Below, one piece after another: positions 11,800 through 23,080 of a stretch of 64,000 bases of DNA. This DNA comes from Isoetes taiwanensis (taxonomy: Eukaryota > Streptophyta > Lycopodiopsida > Isoetales > Isoetaceae): assembly GCA_021234155.1 (NCBI GenBank), contig JAJEKV010000075.1, positions 3,939,720 through 4,003,719 of the forward strand. Direction: 5' to 3'. The position numbers and the translations under genes are program-made. Numbering within the stretch: the first letter of the stretch is position 1; each line of letters begins with the position of its first letter. Under the pieces are notes generated by a model. The model saw only the letters and a list, made by a program, of their open reading frames with translations, was not told the origin of the DNA and searched no databases.

Positions 11800-14215
11800 C
11801 GTCATTGCATTCCTTTGAGTGTTCTTCCTTCTAATACTTCTGTTTCAGGATCAAACTAATTCCGAGGGTCAATTTAGAGTGCAAGTGCCAAAAGAATGCC
11901 TGCCTTACAGGAATAAGTTCACTTGGAAGCAACCAATAGATGAAGATGCATTGCGAGCTTAAGAGCCATGAATATAGACCTCACGGGCTAAAGGCCAATC
12001 TGTATCCATGTGATCCTTTCACTCGAGCCCATCAAACTTCCACTCTGCATCCGGTCTTATTGAATTTGCTTGTAAGGGACAGCAAGGGTTACTAGGTTCT
12101 TGTAATAATTTGGTTAATGGTATCTTGATCCACATTTGCGTGCCATGTATAACCACTTGTATGGATTCAATTGCAAAGTTTTATCAGATGTTAATCAGCT
12201 CCAACAGGCGAACTACTTTCTGTCTCAACAATGCCGCTCAATCAATGAATTGGAGGTAGAAAATCAGAAATTGGTGGTGAGATGAATGCAACTGCAGCAA
12301 GGAAATGAAGAGGGTTCGCAAGAAAATGATTCCCTTCACAAGCGGGTTAAGCGGCTTAAAAAGAACTCCAGGGGATCGGGAGAGGGCAAAAACCTGAAGC
12401 CCATAAATATATTAGCCCACAGGGGTGGAGGCTAAAAAAAGGGTCATGGCTATTAAAAAGCTTGTTGATCCAAATCTTGCGAGAAGAAAATAAGAGAAAA
12501 CACGCTAATATTGCGGTTTATTAAAGAAATTAGTTACTAAAGATGATATATTGAGAATGTTAAAGCTTCACGGTAGCATTCAACTTAGGAAAGCTGTAGT
12601 ACATCAACTATTGCAGGAGTTGGGGAACAGTCAAACCTCAGAATCAGTGCAAGAACTGTGTGACAATGTCGGAATAAGTAGGCAAGCTTATATTGCTTTG
12701 TTCAGGTGCTTGCAGGATGGCTTTAAACAACAAGGCATTACCAAAACTATTCTACTACCAAGGATGACTAGTGTGATGACTTGTAGGTCATCGAGAAACA
12801 GACAAGTGCAAGAGCTTCTTGGTGATATGTATCGGTGACCAGCCGATGTCAACTTGGATACATTGGCATCCTATACCAAAGGTAAGAAGAAGTCGAAGTT
12901 TGGTGATACTTTCTGCCTTAATGAAAATAACAATTCTTTGGATAGACTTAACTAGAATGCTTCAGTTTTGGTTCGATTTTATGATATGAAGGTAGAAGAG
13001 TCTTGTTTGGCAAACTAAAGTCACGAGAGGGTTTATTTGAGTCTAATGAGCGAGCTTTGAATCACGAGGGAATGAAGAGTCAAATCTAGATGATAAGTGT
13101 TAGTCGGTCTGAAGATCACATTTGGTGGGTTGGTTTATTTCAGGTACCCGAGAGGAAAATCACGATTATCTTGAAATGGGTTTTGATCAAACACCCATTC
13201 CCACAATGATTGCCTCTCACGGAATCGGAGAAAAACTTGCAGTTCCCGGATATGGTGAGTCACGAGGTTGAATGGCATCTTCTTTGCGATTTGAAGACAA
13301 TAAAATGCATGTACGAGAATGAAGCATGGTGCTGGTAAGACTACTCATGCTTGTCCCTACTGTCTCTATACAAGAAGAGATTCAAATTGGATTGGACAAG
13401 AGTACATTAGACTGTGTCGGGGATGAGCCACCAAATAGAGAAGAGAAGGACACAACCTTGATGCCAATTGCCCAATTCCGTTAAGAAGAGTACACATATG
13501 CACCCTTCATGCTTTCTTTGAGAATCATAGACAAGATGGTTTACATGAGTATCTGTTTGCTTGGAATAAATCACCCCAAAGCTCTAGGGAAGCCGCCATG
13601 CATGAAGTTGAAAAGGTGCTATCTAATGTGGGACTTCATGGTGGGCACTACAAAATACTTCAAGATCCAAAGGTATCCGGCAAGGTTCCCCAAAACCCGG
13701 TATGGGTGGTCCAAAGGCTAAGAGGTTTTTGCCTCCCGCGAAAGAGAACTTATCACGGTGTTTGGGAAGCTTACAAGGATCTTATTGCAGGTGAGGATGA
13801 TCGAAATGATCGTGGCGCAGATCCGCCTTTGAAGAAAATCAAGGCATGGCAAGATTTCTCTCTTGGTAAAGGAAATGCGAAAAAAAGGTAGTGCAGGGAA
13901 AATGATGTTGCCAAATTCCGTGAGGCAGTCACAAACTTCACTAAGTCTTTCCCCGCGGCATGGGGTGAGGCCAATTTGACTCACTATGTCCATATTCTGT
14001 TCGCACATGGCGTGTGTTTTGTCGGGGAGTATGGAAGCACAGGAATTTGGAATACCACGGGGAATGGAGAAGTCCCATAAGCAAGCAAAAATGCATTCTT
14101 CCGTTTCACTCAACCTGAGAGGTTCAGTTTGGAATTCCTTGCAGCAGATGTGTCAATGGTTTCTGAAGGATGGTGTGCAAGTGGGTGAAGAAATCACGGA
14201 ACCAGAGTGAATCAA
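11800..14215 (+). pseudogene. Putative transposase gene, inner copy (decayed)
   Basis: Fragments align along their length with the minus-strand copy at 31.3-27.96 kb. They are: an N-terminal part (VQVPKECLPYRNKF, near 11,880); a coiled-coil-like stretch (12,180-12,370); residues at 12,551-12,838 with the shared ELCDNVGISRQAYIALFRCL; a DLKTIKCMYE...KTTHACPYC stretch (13,290-13,365) with a CxxC pair; IPLRRVHICTLHAFF (near 13,480); the 97-residue frame at 13,598-13,891; and an EYGSTGIWNT segment followed by a frame-broken counterpart of GMEKSHKQAK (near 14,030-14,100). The order of an Asp-containing DxK motif, CxxC, HxLH and a late Glu in EKSH recalls unclassified DDE transposases from other eukaryotes. 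That is my inference. Many stops and frameshifts are present. Confidence 0.55.
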
Positions 14216-14459
14216 CACTTGCTAAGTTGTTTAGACAAAAACCAGTGGGGAAAAAAAGAGGGCAACTTGGTATAAGTCCGCGCGGTGTTGGCGATCAAGG
14301 GAGTGGAGATCAATGAGATGTAGGCAAGGCAAAGGTTATGTCCGTATTGAGAGCTCTTGATAACGTCTCTACTGTAAAAGAGTTGGTTTATTTATCAGTT
14401 CGATAGTGCTCGATTAATGCGAAATCTTTGTGTTGTAAGTAAATTGGATGCATGTATTG

Positions 14460-14780
14460 CGCCATTGCCCGCGGTCGCGAAATATGGGCTGTAACTAAAA
14501 GCGGATCCATCGTATTTGCACCGTAGCCACCGCATCGAAATAGGCCCTTCAATAATTTGTGGCGAGTCGATTTAAGCACCGTCGGCGGTCTTGAAAATAT
14601 GGCCTCAGAACTAAACTGGACCCACGTATTTCGCACCGTAGCCACGGTGCGAAATAGGCCCTTCAATAATTTGTAACTTCGGTCGATTTAAGCCGTGGCT
14701 CACGGTGTGAAAGAGGCCCTTCAATAATTTGTACACGAGTCAATTTACCGCACCCGTGGCTCACGGTGCGAAATATATCA
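14460..14780. repeat. Palindrome cluster 1 (about six units, ~60-bp period)
   Basis: Units are hyphenated palindromes of the type CACCGTAGCCACGGTGCGAA, with centres near 14,470, 14,525, 14,585, 14,640, 14,698 and 14,760. They are joined by partly shared spacers (AGGCCCTTCAATAATTTGT). The cluster lies between the 3' end of the putative transposase (+) and the 3' end of the YLAHSLDQY module (-). Confidence 0.85.
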
Positions 14781-15002
14781 CCCAATAACTAGAGAATATT
14801 AACATATTAGAGAACATATTAACATATTAGAGAATATTTATAGAACATATTATCACGGTATCATATGAAATATTTATGATAGATAGCAAAGGTTACTAGA
14901 GACCATGGCAGTATGTCCCTAGTAACCTTCCCCTAGGTTCCTAACCCCTTCCCTTCCCCTTTCCCCTCCCTCATGCGGGTCTAACCCATGCATCCGGGTT
15001 AG

Positions 15003-15560
15003 GAGTCAAAGCTCACGCTCCTCCCAAAGTGATTCTTCCCACCGTATGGGGTACCTAGTCATTAGAAAAAGTAATTCCACAGGATGATACTCACGGAAGA
15101 AGAGCGGACCCAACTCCACAAAACCGTTGTACTCGTGGTAGTACACCCTAATAAGGCCATACATCTGTCCCCGGTTAATTTCATGAATGAACTCTGATAT
15201 GTATGCATCCAGAGAGTGTGCTAAATATCCAAAGCCGTAAGAAGAAGAGGCCTCAATTCTTTGTAGCATCTCGTCCGGATAAGGAGGGGTTCAAGAAGTC
15301 CCCTCATTGCGGTCTCCTATAACATTCGGATGGATTAATTTCCATCGGTGGCTCATGACCACAATCAAATCGCTCGAGAATGAAGTTGATCAACTCCATT
15401 GTAAGCTCCTTGGTGGGGCCCCGTGGCGCAACCTCCACTCCAAGAAATGGTCCCATAGCTCATCCATTCCAGGCCGCACAGAATGCCTGGGGCATGCTTG
15501 CAGGCCTTCTGGAGTAGCCCAGGGAGGATTGGGTCCAATCATTTGCACAAGCAAGCAAGG
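15003..15560 (-). pseudogene. Transposon 'YLAHSLDQY' module, copy 2
   Basis: The minus strand reads GPNPPWATPEGLQACPRHSV (near 15,540), then MELINFILERFDCGHEP, then GYLAHSLDAYISEFIHEI (15,006-15,269). It is over 80% alike to the intact copy at 25 kb by eye. A frame change near 15,400 and stops near 15,290 break the reading frame. The CT-rich tract (15,550-15,720, antisense of CTTGCTACTTGATC units) again lies just upstream of the coding part. Confidence 0.65.
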
Positions 15561-15725
15561 AACAAGGAGCAGAGCAAGGAACAAGGAGCAAGAAGCAAGG
15601 AAGAAGACCAAGTAGCAAGGAACAAGGATCAAGATCAAGTAGGAAGAAGCAAGGAACAAGGAAGATCAAGGAGCAAGAAGATCAAGGAACAAGGAAGACC
15701 AAGTAGCAAGAACCAGGTCCATAAC
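15550..15725. repeat. Low-complexity GA/CT-rich tract
   Basis: Units of about 10-14 bases such as AGCAAGGAACAAGGA and AAGATCAAG are present. The same kind of tract precedes all three YLAHSLDQY copies (10.2-10.3, 15.55-15.72 and 24.78-25.05 kb), so it is part of the module, probably its leader. Confidence 0.75.
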
Positions 15726-15732
15726 GTAAACC

Positions 15733-16180
15733 CTACAATAACCTAACGAGATGGCGATCACCTTCGACAGTCGGCTCTTCTGGAGCAACAAAAGCCCTCG
15801 GCTCACAAATAATATCTGTGTCGCAGCCACTCCCCTGCTCTATTTCCTCAGCGGCTACCTGGCTGCAACCAACATGTCCCTCTTCTGTGCGAGGCATTGC
15901 CACATCGCAGTCCTCAATCATGTTCACTTCAGCCCCAACATTGAAGCCAAGATTTGCATTACTTATGCGCAAATGCCGCAGATAATCTGCACGCCTAAAA
16001 GACAAGCCATGGGGATTGGCAAGAATACACCTTTGGCATTGGCAAATGCAATCCCTCACAACAGTGTTGGATTTGCGAAGGCTTGCCCTGAATGATGCCC
16101 ATTTGGACTCTCTATCGTGATCCCACCATGTTGAGTACGGAATCAAGACACCAACTGGATTCTTGGCTTCACACTTCTGG
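15733..16180 (-). CDS. Hypothetical CxCxxC protein, transposase-associated-like
   Basis: The frame of 137 residues (15,733-16,146) continues upstream in frame as NPVGVLIPYSTWWDHDRESK. It then reads a C-x-C-x2-C group (CICQCQRCILANPHG) and RADYLRHLRI. The layout of a Trp-rich start, clustered cysteines and a D-x2-x-H-L motif is like the transposase-associated zinc domain of plant CACTA transposons (Pfam PF13963), but spacing differs and I only suggest this. The C-terminal half is acidic (VAAEEIEQGSGCDTD, EEPTVEG). It lies inside the inner element, upstream of and on the same strand as the YLAHSLDQY module, and could be an earlier exon of that gene. Confidence 0.4.
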
Positions 16181-16439
16181 GCGAAGCAGCTTCAACTGCC
16201 TCTTGCTTGTGGATTGTGGCTTCTTCAAACCTAAACCTCTGTTACTCTTAGGTCATCGTAGCTAGGAGAGATAAGCTTGAGCGCCTCACTCCGTGACACT
16301 TCTAGCTTGCTTGAATTGCGTTCGGTGCATAAGATTGACAAGTGCAAGGTCTTTAATACAAGAAAAAATGCATCGTGCTTTAAACAACTTGCCTACATTA
16401 CCAAGTCGACAGTATGCTCCTTGGAGATGAGGTGCCTGA

Positions 16440-17590
16440 GATAGGAAGAGAAACAATCAATACATGTATTTCTTACTAGAATTTAATTTGAATCATGTAT
16501 TGGTTTCAATGGCCAGTTTTAACAAGTAAAAACAACCAAAGTTGTAAACTATGTAATTCTGAGGGAAAATACAAGAGGTTGCAATACAAGAGGTTGAAGG
16601 AGCGAACCAGCAATTGAACTAATATTATCTGAAAATATTTTAAGTAGCTTCTACTTGATAGGTTTGTACACACCCAATTAGTTAGCCAAGTCCAATTGCC
16701 CCCAGGCAAAGGAAGTAGTCCCTTTTGATCCCTGATGGAACCCCTGTGCCATCTATAATTCTTTACTTCCTATCAAGTTCTAAAGGGCATAAATAACTTC
16801 ACTTAGGGTCCTCCTTCCTTCGCATTCATGCATTCGAGCCTGATATGGTACAGCAATCACGTTTGTCATAAGCACCAAACATTCATGCGGATGTGGAGGT
16901 TCTCTTAGGAGTCTTAACAATTGTTTGCTTGTTGCATAAGTTGTCTAAGATATTATGATTCTTCATACAATCATGTCTTTGATACAACGTTTTCTATGGA
17001 GATTATAACCTGTAAAAAAGGAAGAAAGCACTTACAGCAGAACTCCAGCAAGATTGCCATTTAAACAAGAATAAAGGCCCTTAAGAGATAATCTTTCCAC
17101 CCAATTCATTTTGCAAAAAACCTACATATGCATAATGAAATATCATCCATAAGCATATTGAGAAATCCTCAAGCGAAGTATCTTAAAAAGGAAGTTACAA
17201 TGAGAAAGAATTAGATAGTTAGGCATTACCCACTAATCTAAATCTGAGAAAAGTTAGTGGATAAGGCTACTTGGCAGCAGTTCTACGATTCACGGTAGGC
17301 TGAACAATCCTGATGGGACATGAGCTGTAATTTTCACCATCGTCTAGATAAATCACACTAAGTCTAGACCGAGAAAATAATTTCAGATAAACAAATTAAG
17401 TAGTGCCAAATGGATAGTTAAGCTGTTTCAAATAGGAATTGTCAATTCTATTGCATCCATACTCCTTAGGAAGCTTAGTCAACGATTTAAAGGATTCCTA
17501 TGCAGAAGTATGACAAAGATATTCTGATGCAATTGTTTGGAATTGGGGAGCTGCCAAACTATAACGTCTAGCCACTAGTTTAGAGGATTA
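16440..17590. other. Non-coding AT-rich stretch
   Basis: No supported gene. On the minus strand a short frame near 17,350-17,270 reads SVIYLDDGENYSSCPIRIVQ and then stops soon after. This could be the end of a captured exon but I cannot identify it. Confidence 0.4.
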
Positions 17591-17689
17591 CCATGCAGAG
17601 GAGCTCTGATACCTTCGTGCACATGACTCGGAAGCAAGGTTTTCCCGAGCAAGGTTTTCCCGAGTTTGTGTTTAGGTTTAAGGTGTTAG

Positions 17690-17890
17690 CTGTGGTATTT
17701 TGCTTGATGGCTCCAACAATTACATCTCTAATTCTTAGTGCAAATCGTCTAAGTGCAATAAGTTATCTTGTTTTTCAAAGAACCATTGGATTCTTAGTGC
17801 AAATCGTCTAAGTGTAATAAGTTATCTTGTTTTTCAAAGAACCATTGGATTCTTAGTGCAAATCGTTAGAAAGAACCATTGGATAAGATA
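17690..17890. repeat. 62-bp direct repeat
   Basis: ATTCTTAGTGCAAATCGTCT with AAGT(G)AATAAGTTATCTTG and TTTTTCAAAGAACCATTGG occurs twice in tandem, with a third partial copy. Confidence 0.85.
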
Positions 17891-17989
17891 AATTAGATAC
17901 AATTAAAACCATTGGATGACGTGGATAACTATTGGATCGTCTATAGCGAACCTTAGTACCAACTAGATATAGGCATGGTTTAATGGTGT

Positions 17990-18500
17990 TCCACTAATGA
18001 TATCCAAAATGGGGGGATAATGTTAGGATATTGCGTAGTCTTGCCATTTTATAATGCTTGGGGATTTGTTGCAATGGTCCTATTCCCCATAAACAATTAC
18101 ATCTCAAATTCTTAATGGTCTAAATTATACCAAGATGTAGGAACGGTTTAATGGTGTTCCACTAACGATATCCAAAATGGGGGAATAATGTTAGGATATT
18201 GCATGGTCTTGCCATTTTAATGCTTGGGGATTTGTTGCAATGGTCCTTTCCTCCATAAAGAAATACATCTCACAATTCTTAATGGTTTGTTATGCAAAAA
18301 TGTAGGCGTGGTTTAATGGCCTCAGTGGACGATAAAAAATCATTCTCATTCTCATTCTAACAATATCCAAAATGTTAGGATATTGTTAGGATTTTGCGTC
18401 GTCATATGACATTAATGCTTAGGGATTTGTTGCAGCGGTCCTGCACCCCCTCAAGGAATACAAATCAAATTCTTGATGGTTTTGTTACGCAAAAATAGGC
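17990..18500. repeat. Triplicated block of about 150-180 bp
   Basis: GTTAGGATATTGCGTAGTCT-like sequence plus GCTTGGGGATTTGTTGCAAT and GGTCCT, ending in a '(T)ACATCT...TTCTTAATGGT' segment, occurs at about 18,020, 18,190 and 18,375. Confidence 0.8.
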
Positions 18501-18589
18501 GTTAAGTAATTGAAGTAGTTGAAGTAACTTGTCTTACATGGAATACTAGTATAAGGACATGTGATCGTGCACGTGCATCACATGTAGCA

Positions 18590-19060
18590 AATCAAGTACT
18601 CTGTCCTACCACTATAAAGGCCCGTGATATGGAAGGATAGGACATGTAGAGAATCGAGTATTCTTTCCTACTTCTATAAAGACATGTGACAATAGAAGTA
18701 TTACACATGTCGTAATTCATGTATTCTTTCCTACAATGCCTTAGCAAATAAAGTACTATGTCCTACTACTATAAAGACATGTGACATGGAAGCATACGAC
18801 ATGTAGAGAATCAAGTATTCTTTCCTACTTCTATAAAGACATGTGACAATAGAAGTATTACACATGTCGTAATTCATGTATTCTTTCCTACAATGCTTTA
18901 GTAAATAAAGTACTCTGTCCTACTACTATAAAGACATGTGAATGGAAGCATAGGACATGTAGAGAATCAAATATTCTTTCCTACATCTATAAAGACATGT
19001 GACAATAGAATTATTAGACATGTAGAAATTCAAGTATTCTTTCCTACAGTGGATTGTATT
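18590..19060. repeat. Tandem array with ATAAAGACATGTGA units
   Basis: Units contain ATCAAGTATTCTTTCCTACT, TCTATAAAGACATGTGAC and AATAGAAGTATTA, repeated five to six times with a period near 60 bp and higher-order pairs near 120-180 bp. The inner CACATGT and GACATGT parts are palindromic. Confidence 0.85.
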
Positions 19061-19250
19061 ATAAAATGACATGTCACAATAGAGGAAACTACAAAACAAC
19101 AGTGGATGTTTTAGTCCACTGAAAAAAGAACACCATTATCGAACAAAACCATACCTCCACAAGTCCACATGTAGGATTCTTTGAAAACAGGACATGTAGA
19201 CCTACCAAAACTGATGTTTTCCACAGTGGACCAAAAACCGGGGTGAGTGT
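19060..19250. mobile_element. End of an insertion that breaks the histone fusion copy
   Basis: GTCCACTG(TGG) motifs occur in opposite orientations at about 19,110-19,118 and 19,222-19,230. The histone-like frame (minus strand) stops matching at about 19,240, where this sequence begins. I read it as the right end of a repeat-rich insertion extending left into the tandem arrays. Its left end was not found. Confidence 0.4.
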
Positions 19251-20330
19251 GTCCTCTCAATAATTTCCTGCATCTCAAACCTGACCATTCTAGCGAAGGC
19301 AAGCTTGGGAATCAGAGGCTGGGTGCGTGCCTGCCAGTACCTAATCTCCCTCAAAGCCTGAGTGCCAGGAGGAGCACCCTTCATCTTCTCAGGGCCACCA
19401 TATCTAACACTAGGCTCCCCTTCCTTAGGCTTCCGCTTATTACCAAGCTTATCAGTCTCCTTGCACGCATCTCTCTCGGCTTGTCTCGCACTAGGAACAA
19501 GCCTAGGAGGCTTTTGCCGCTCGGATTTCTTCGGCTGGATTTCAGCTTTTAGGGGCTTCCTAGTACATGTTCCACTCGAACTAGGGTTCCGGGATCAACA
19601 TCTTTGGTCCACTGATGATGATCTTCTTTGGGGCGGCTGATCCTGGCGATCTTCTTTGGACCAGTGATCTTTGATCTTCTTGGGCCCGTCGATCCTGGCG
19701 ATCATCTTTGGACCAGGTGATCTTTGGTCATCTTTGCACTTCCATAGTCTGCGTTCTTCCTCCCCCCACCACTTGCCAAATGTTTGGGAATGCAATAGTG
19801 GTCCCAACGTCCGAGGGCGAGGAGATAGCGATTCATGAGCCCTTTGGGCACCATGGCCTGTCCACCGGCCAAAGCACACGGCCGTGTGTAGAACCCCCTC
19901 CCGTGGTTTCAACCGTAATCCAGACTCATTACACAAGAACTGGAATGGCGTGACTCCGTCTTGGGACATGGATGACATCAACACAGGCCACCTGACGTAT
20001 GACCCGACGGCTTCCTCAATGTCTCGCTCGGGGGGTGGGGAACGCCCGGTCTGCGGCTGTTGGATCGAGTTGTGTCCCATTGCTACCACAATACAGTCAT
20101 CTGGAACTGGAATATTGTGGCAGACAGTGGCATCACGGAAAACTCCTTCCCCAACAACCTTACCAGCGCTCAGCAAGGTGACCCGACTAGGAAGCACGGT
20201 CGGGTTTTCGAAATATTCGTCCACACTATTATTAATAGTGTGGGCGACGATTCCAAGGGTTTGCCCGAGTCTTACGTAAGGACAACCTCCTCCTCTCGTC
20301 CATCTGGCGGCTTGTGATGGGAATAAGCGC
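19203..20330 (-). pseudogene. DUF8039-like/histone H3-like fusion, disrupted copy
   Basis: The first part (20,330-19,900) reads NPTVLPSRVTLLSAGKVVGE, NIPVPDDCIVV and EEAVGSYVRWP. This matches the other fusion gene (PRRVYLFSSGHLVGEG, GVPVPDDCIGI) and the plant CACTA-associated domain I know as DUF8039. Frames are then broken. At about 19,390-19,250 the sequence reads PGTQALREIRYWQARTQP and LIPKLAFARMV, which is helix alpha-N and alpha-1 of histone H3 (PGTVALREIR...). The LIP variant is typical of plant CENH3. The preceding residues are Lys/Arg/Pro-rich, like a histone tail. The alpha-2 and alpha-3 part is absent because an insertion starts near 19,240. The first ATG of the 209-residue frame is at 20,224, but homology continues upstream in frame to about 20,330. 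Confidence 0.65.
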
Positions 20331-20499
20331 CTCGCCCTCGTGATTGGAATAGAAGTCTCCGGCTGCTAGTAATGACCTCATCAACATTCAGGCTTTCGTC
20401 AAAAGCCCTCATTTTGTGGGGATTTGAGCTAAGCGCCTTCCATGGACATGGCCGGTTTTAGCAAAGGACAAGAAATTCAATTAAGCAATATTGTGCGTC

Positions 20500-20835
20500 G
20501 ATCCATAAACCCCTAGGCTGAAAAATATTACGGTAGCCCGCGGTGCGAAATCGGGCGGTCAAAAACTGCCGACATCTGTTTTTAGCACCGTAGCCACGGT
20601 CTTGAAATAGGGCAGTCAAAAGCTGCGATAAACGACTTTTTTTCGCCGTACCGTATACCATCTTGTCGGGCAGTCAAAAATCGACATCTGTTTTTCACGC
20701 CGTAGCCCGCGGTCGCGAAATAGGGCGATCAAAAATTGCCCGACCGCTTTGTTTTACACCGTAGCCCGCGGTCGCGAAAATCGCCCGATCAAAAGCTGGC
20801 GACATCCTGTTTTTTACGCCTTTGTAGCCACCATT
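20500..20835. repeat. Palindrome cluster 2 (six units)
   Basis: Units such as ACCGTAGCCCGCGGTCGCGA are centred near 20,540, 20,592, 20,650, 20,710, 20,768 and 20,825, separated by spacers sharing AAATAGGGC(A/G)(G/A)TCAAAA and GACATCTGTTTTT. It lies between the 5' side of the histone fusion and the 3' side of the 21.0-22.6 kb gene, both on the minus strand. Confidence 0.85.
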
Positions 20836-21054
20836 AAAGAATACCTAACATATACATCTAACAAGGATTTATTGCTCACATTGAATTCTAACAATTAATG
20901 AATATCATAAATGAACATTCATACAAAAGCAATTTAGATCATATGAAAACAATTGATACATTATAGAAAAAGACAATTTATAGAAAAGACATTATATTAA
21001 TACATAAGTTTTTAAGTACATTTCCTTTTCTTGGCATCGAGGAACTGTAGTACC

Positions 21055-22529
21055 CGAATCAAAATCTTCTAAGTCCTCTTCTTTTACTCCCAATTGCATC
21101 TAACGGATACAATATGTCGGGTCCTTCACGTACCCGCAGGGACAAAAGCGAGTGTTTCCTTGTCCGCTCCACCCAAGCCTATAGCTGCTTTTATTTGCAA
21201 GGACATAGTACATTTTGAAGCCCCAGAAGGCGTACATTCGCGATAGCCCTATCTCTTGCTACCACTTTCGATCATAGTTTGAGGCTAGGGGCACGTGGTT
21301 TTGCCGACTAATGTGAGCCTTAAGCTTGAGGGACCTCCTGTACTCGGATGGACTATATTTATTGTGAAACACAATAATTTCCCCTTGTGAAGGTAGCCCA
21401 TATAATGTGCAATCTTGGCGTCCCTACCTAGGGTGACTCTCACGATGCCTTGCCTGAAGTCATCAATAAATAACTCTGCATAAAAGAAACATCAGATTCA
21501 AGAAGAAATAGAAAATGAAACCGGATAAATACCTCTGTTTTGTCCCGATTCGACAACAATTTGGGTTTGTTATTTTGAAAGAGGACTTGCGGCTCCGTTC
21601 TATGAATTGAAGCGGTGTTTGAAGAGCTAGCAGCTTCAAATTTGACATCTTTCAACTTTACTTCATACCACCTTCACTTTTTGCATGACAATTTCAAATG
21701 CATCCTCTGGAGGTATTGAGGATCCATCATAAGTCACAGCCTCCATCATTTGTCTGGGGACATCAGTCTCAAAGTCTATAAGTCCTCCCAGGCCTACAAC
21801 ATGGGCATATATCTGGCCCAATATCTCGTCTTCTCTCAACCCTGTCACTTCAGATATGTCCGGCAGCAACAAGTATGGTTTCCCACCTACATGGATGGGA
21901 TATGCTTCTGATAGCCCCCAAGTAGATAACTTTTTCTCGGAGACCTCCTCTTCCACAACCTCGATCTCCTCATTTTCCAGTACGAGCTTCTCTTCCTCAG
22001 GATCTATCGGCTCCTCTACTGGTGAGGTGGGGCGTTCTGTTTCAGCGACCTGTGCACTTGAAGAAGAACTGGCATCTTTGCTTGGCTTAGTGTAAATCAT
22101 GTATGTGCTGAACATGATATCTAGGCCGAAAAAACTTTCCTTCCCCTCTTGCCTGCACAGTTCTGCAGGTAGTTTCTTCAAGGACCTTCTAATTCGGTCA
22201 TGATCAGGTTTCGGAAACATCTTAAGAAAAGCTTGGATGCTTAGTGAAGGCAAACCCGATCCGCGGGGACATGGTTTCCGCGTCGGGACCAGCTCCAGCC
22301 ATGAAGCTATGAAGGATGCCGCCATATGCATCGATAAACTGTTACACTCTGCCATAATGTCTACGCTCGGGCAAAAATTATTATGCCGCGGTGGTTGCAT
22401 CCACGGCTCCTCTAGCTCCTCCTCGAACTTTTCAGGATGCTTCTGACGAAAATCCCGTTCTTTCTCCACTATTTTGTCATACCATGCGCTAAACAGCTCC
22501 CATGCCTTATCTGACCCGCTATTTGCCAT
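21055..22529 (-). CDS. Transposon accessory protein of unknown function (325-residue frame plus exons)
   Basis: The main frame (22,640-21,663) is open for 325 residues. I favour the internal start MANSGSDKAW at 22,529 because the upstream residues look like untranslated Arg/Ser-rich sequence. It has an amphipathic N-terminal part, a middle segment ending FFGLDIMFSTYMIYTKPS, an acidic linker (EEPIDPEEEKLVLENEEIE), and a C-terminal part YPIHVGGKPYLLLPD...LREDEILGQIYAHVVGLGG. A further exon (about 21,660-21,530) reads FEAASSSNTASIHRTEPQVL and ends LLSNRDKTE at a GTATTT donor. The next begins LFIDDFRQGIVRVTLG after ATGCAG. A possible tail exon reads YDRKW...YAFWGFKMYY and CPCGYVKDPTYC, but with a stop and frame change. 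No known family. It lies between two palindrome clusters. Confidence 0.5.
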
Positions 22530-22654
22530 TCTCGTGGAGCAGCGCCTCGATTTATGACACTTAGAATGTGAGCGCCTTTGTAGCGGCTTGATTTGCAATA
22601 GAGACTTAGAGCGTGGCAACGCAGCGATCGAAAATAACACTTCCTTAATTTATG

Positions 22655-22985
22655 CTATGCACAAATTAAGCACCGTATACTCTGGTCGCGAAAAACAAGA
22701 CTTCGATAAGTTATTCTATTCACAATTTCGCACCGCGTGGCTCACGGTGCAAAAATACCATTCCATTTTTTATTACGTGCACATTTTACACCGCAGGTGG
22801 CTCACGGTCTTGGCAACTTCTTCAATATCTTATTCTATGTATAACCGCGCACCGTGGCTACGGTGCGGAATATACTCTAGTTTTTATGCTATGCACATTT
22901 TTCAAGCACCGTGGCTACGGTGCGAAAATGGCCCTTCCATATTTTATGAGAGCCACAATTTCGCGCAAGTAAGTGCGGTGTGAAA
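22655..22985. repeat. Palindrome cluster 3 (six units)
   Basis: Cores such as GCACCGTGGCTACGGTGCG are centred near 22,678, 22,740, 22,803, 22,860, 22,916 and 22,970. Shared spacer words include TTTTATGCTATGCACA and CTTCCATATTTTAT. It lies between the 5' end of the 325-residue gene and the 3' end of the VRHVYTP gene. Confidence 0.85.
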
Positions 22986-23080
22986 ACACATCCACAATCG
23001 AGTTGTATATACATGGCTACTTTAAGTCTTATATCCCAATGAAAGCAAATGTTTGCAATTAATATACAATAGATCTCCAG

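Noticed and set aside
15460-15669. Leu/Cys-rich membrane-like frame upstream of the YLAHSLDQY copy
   Set aside because: It is the translation of the CT-rich low-complexity tract, with a different frame in each copy.
17595-17620. Second tRNA-iMet primer site (GGTATCAGAGCTC on the minus strand)
   Set aside because: Only 11 of 12 core bases match, and no LTR could be seen beside it.
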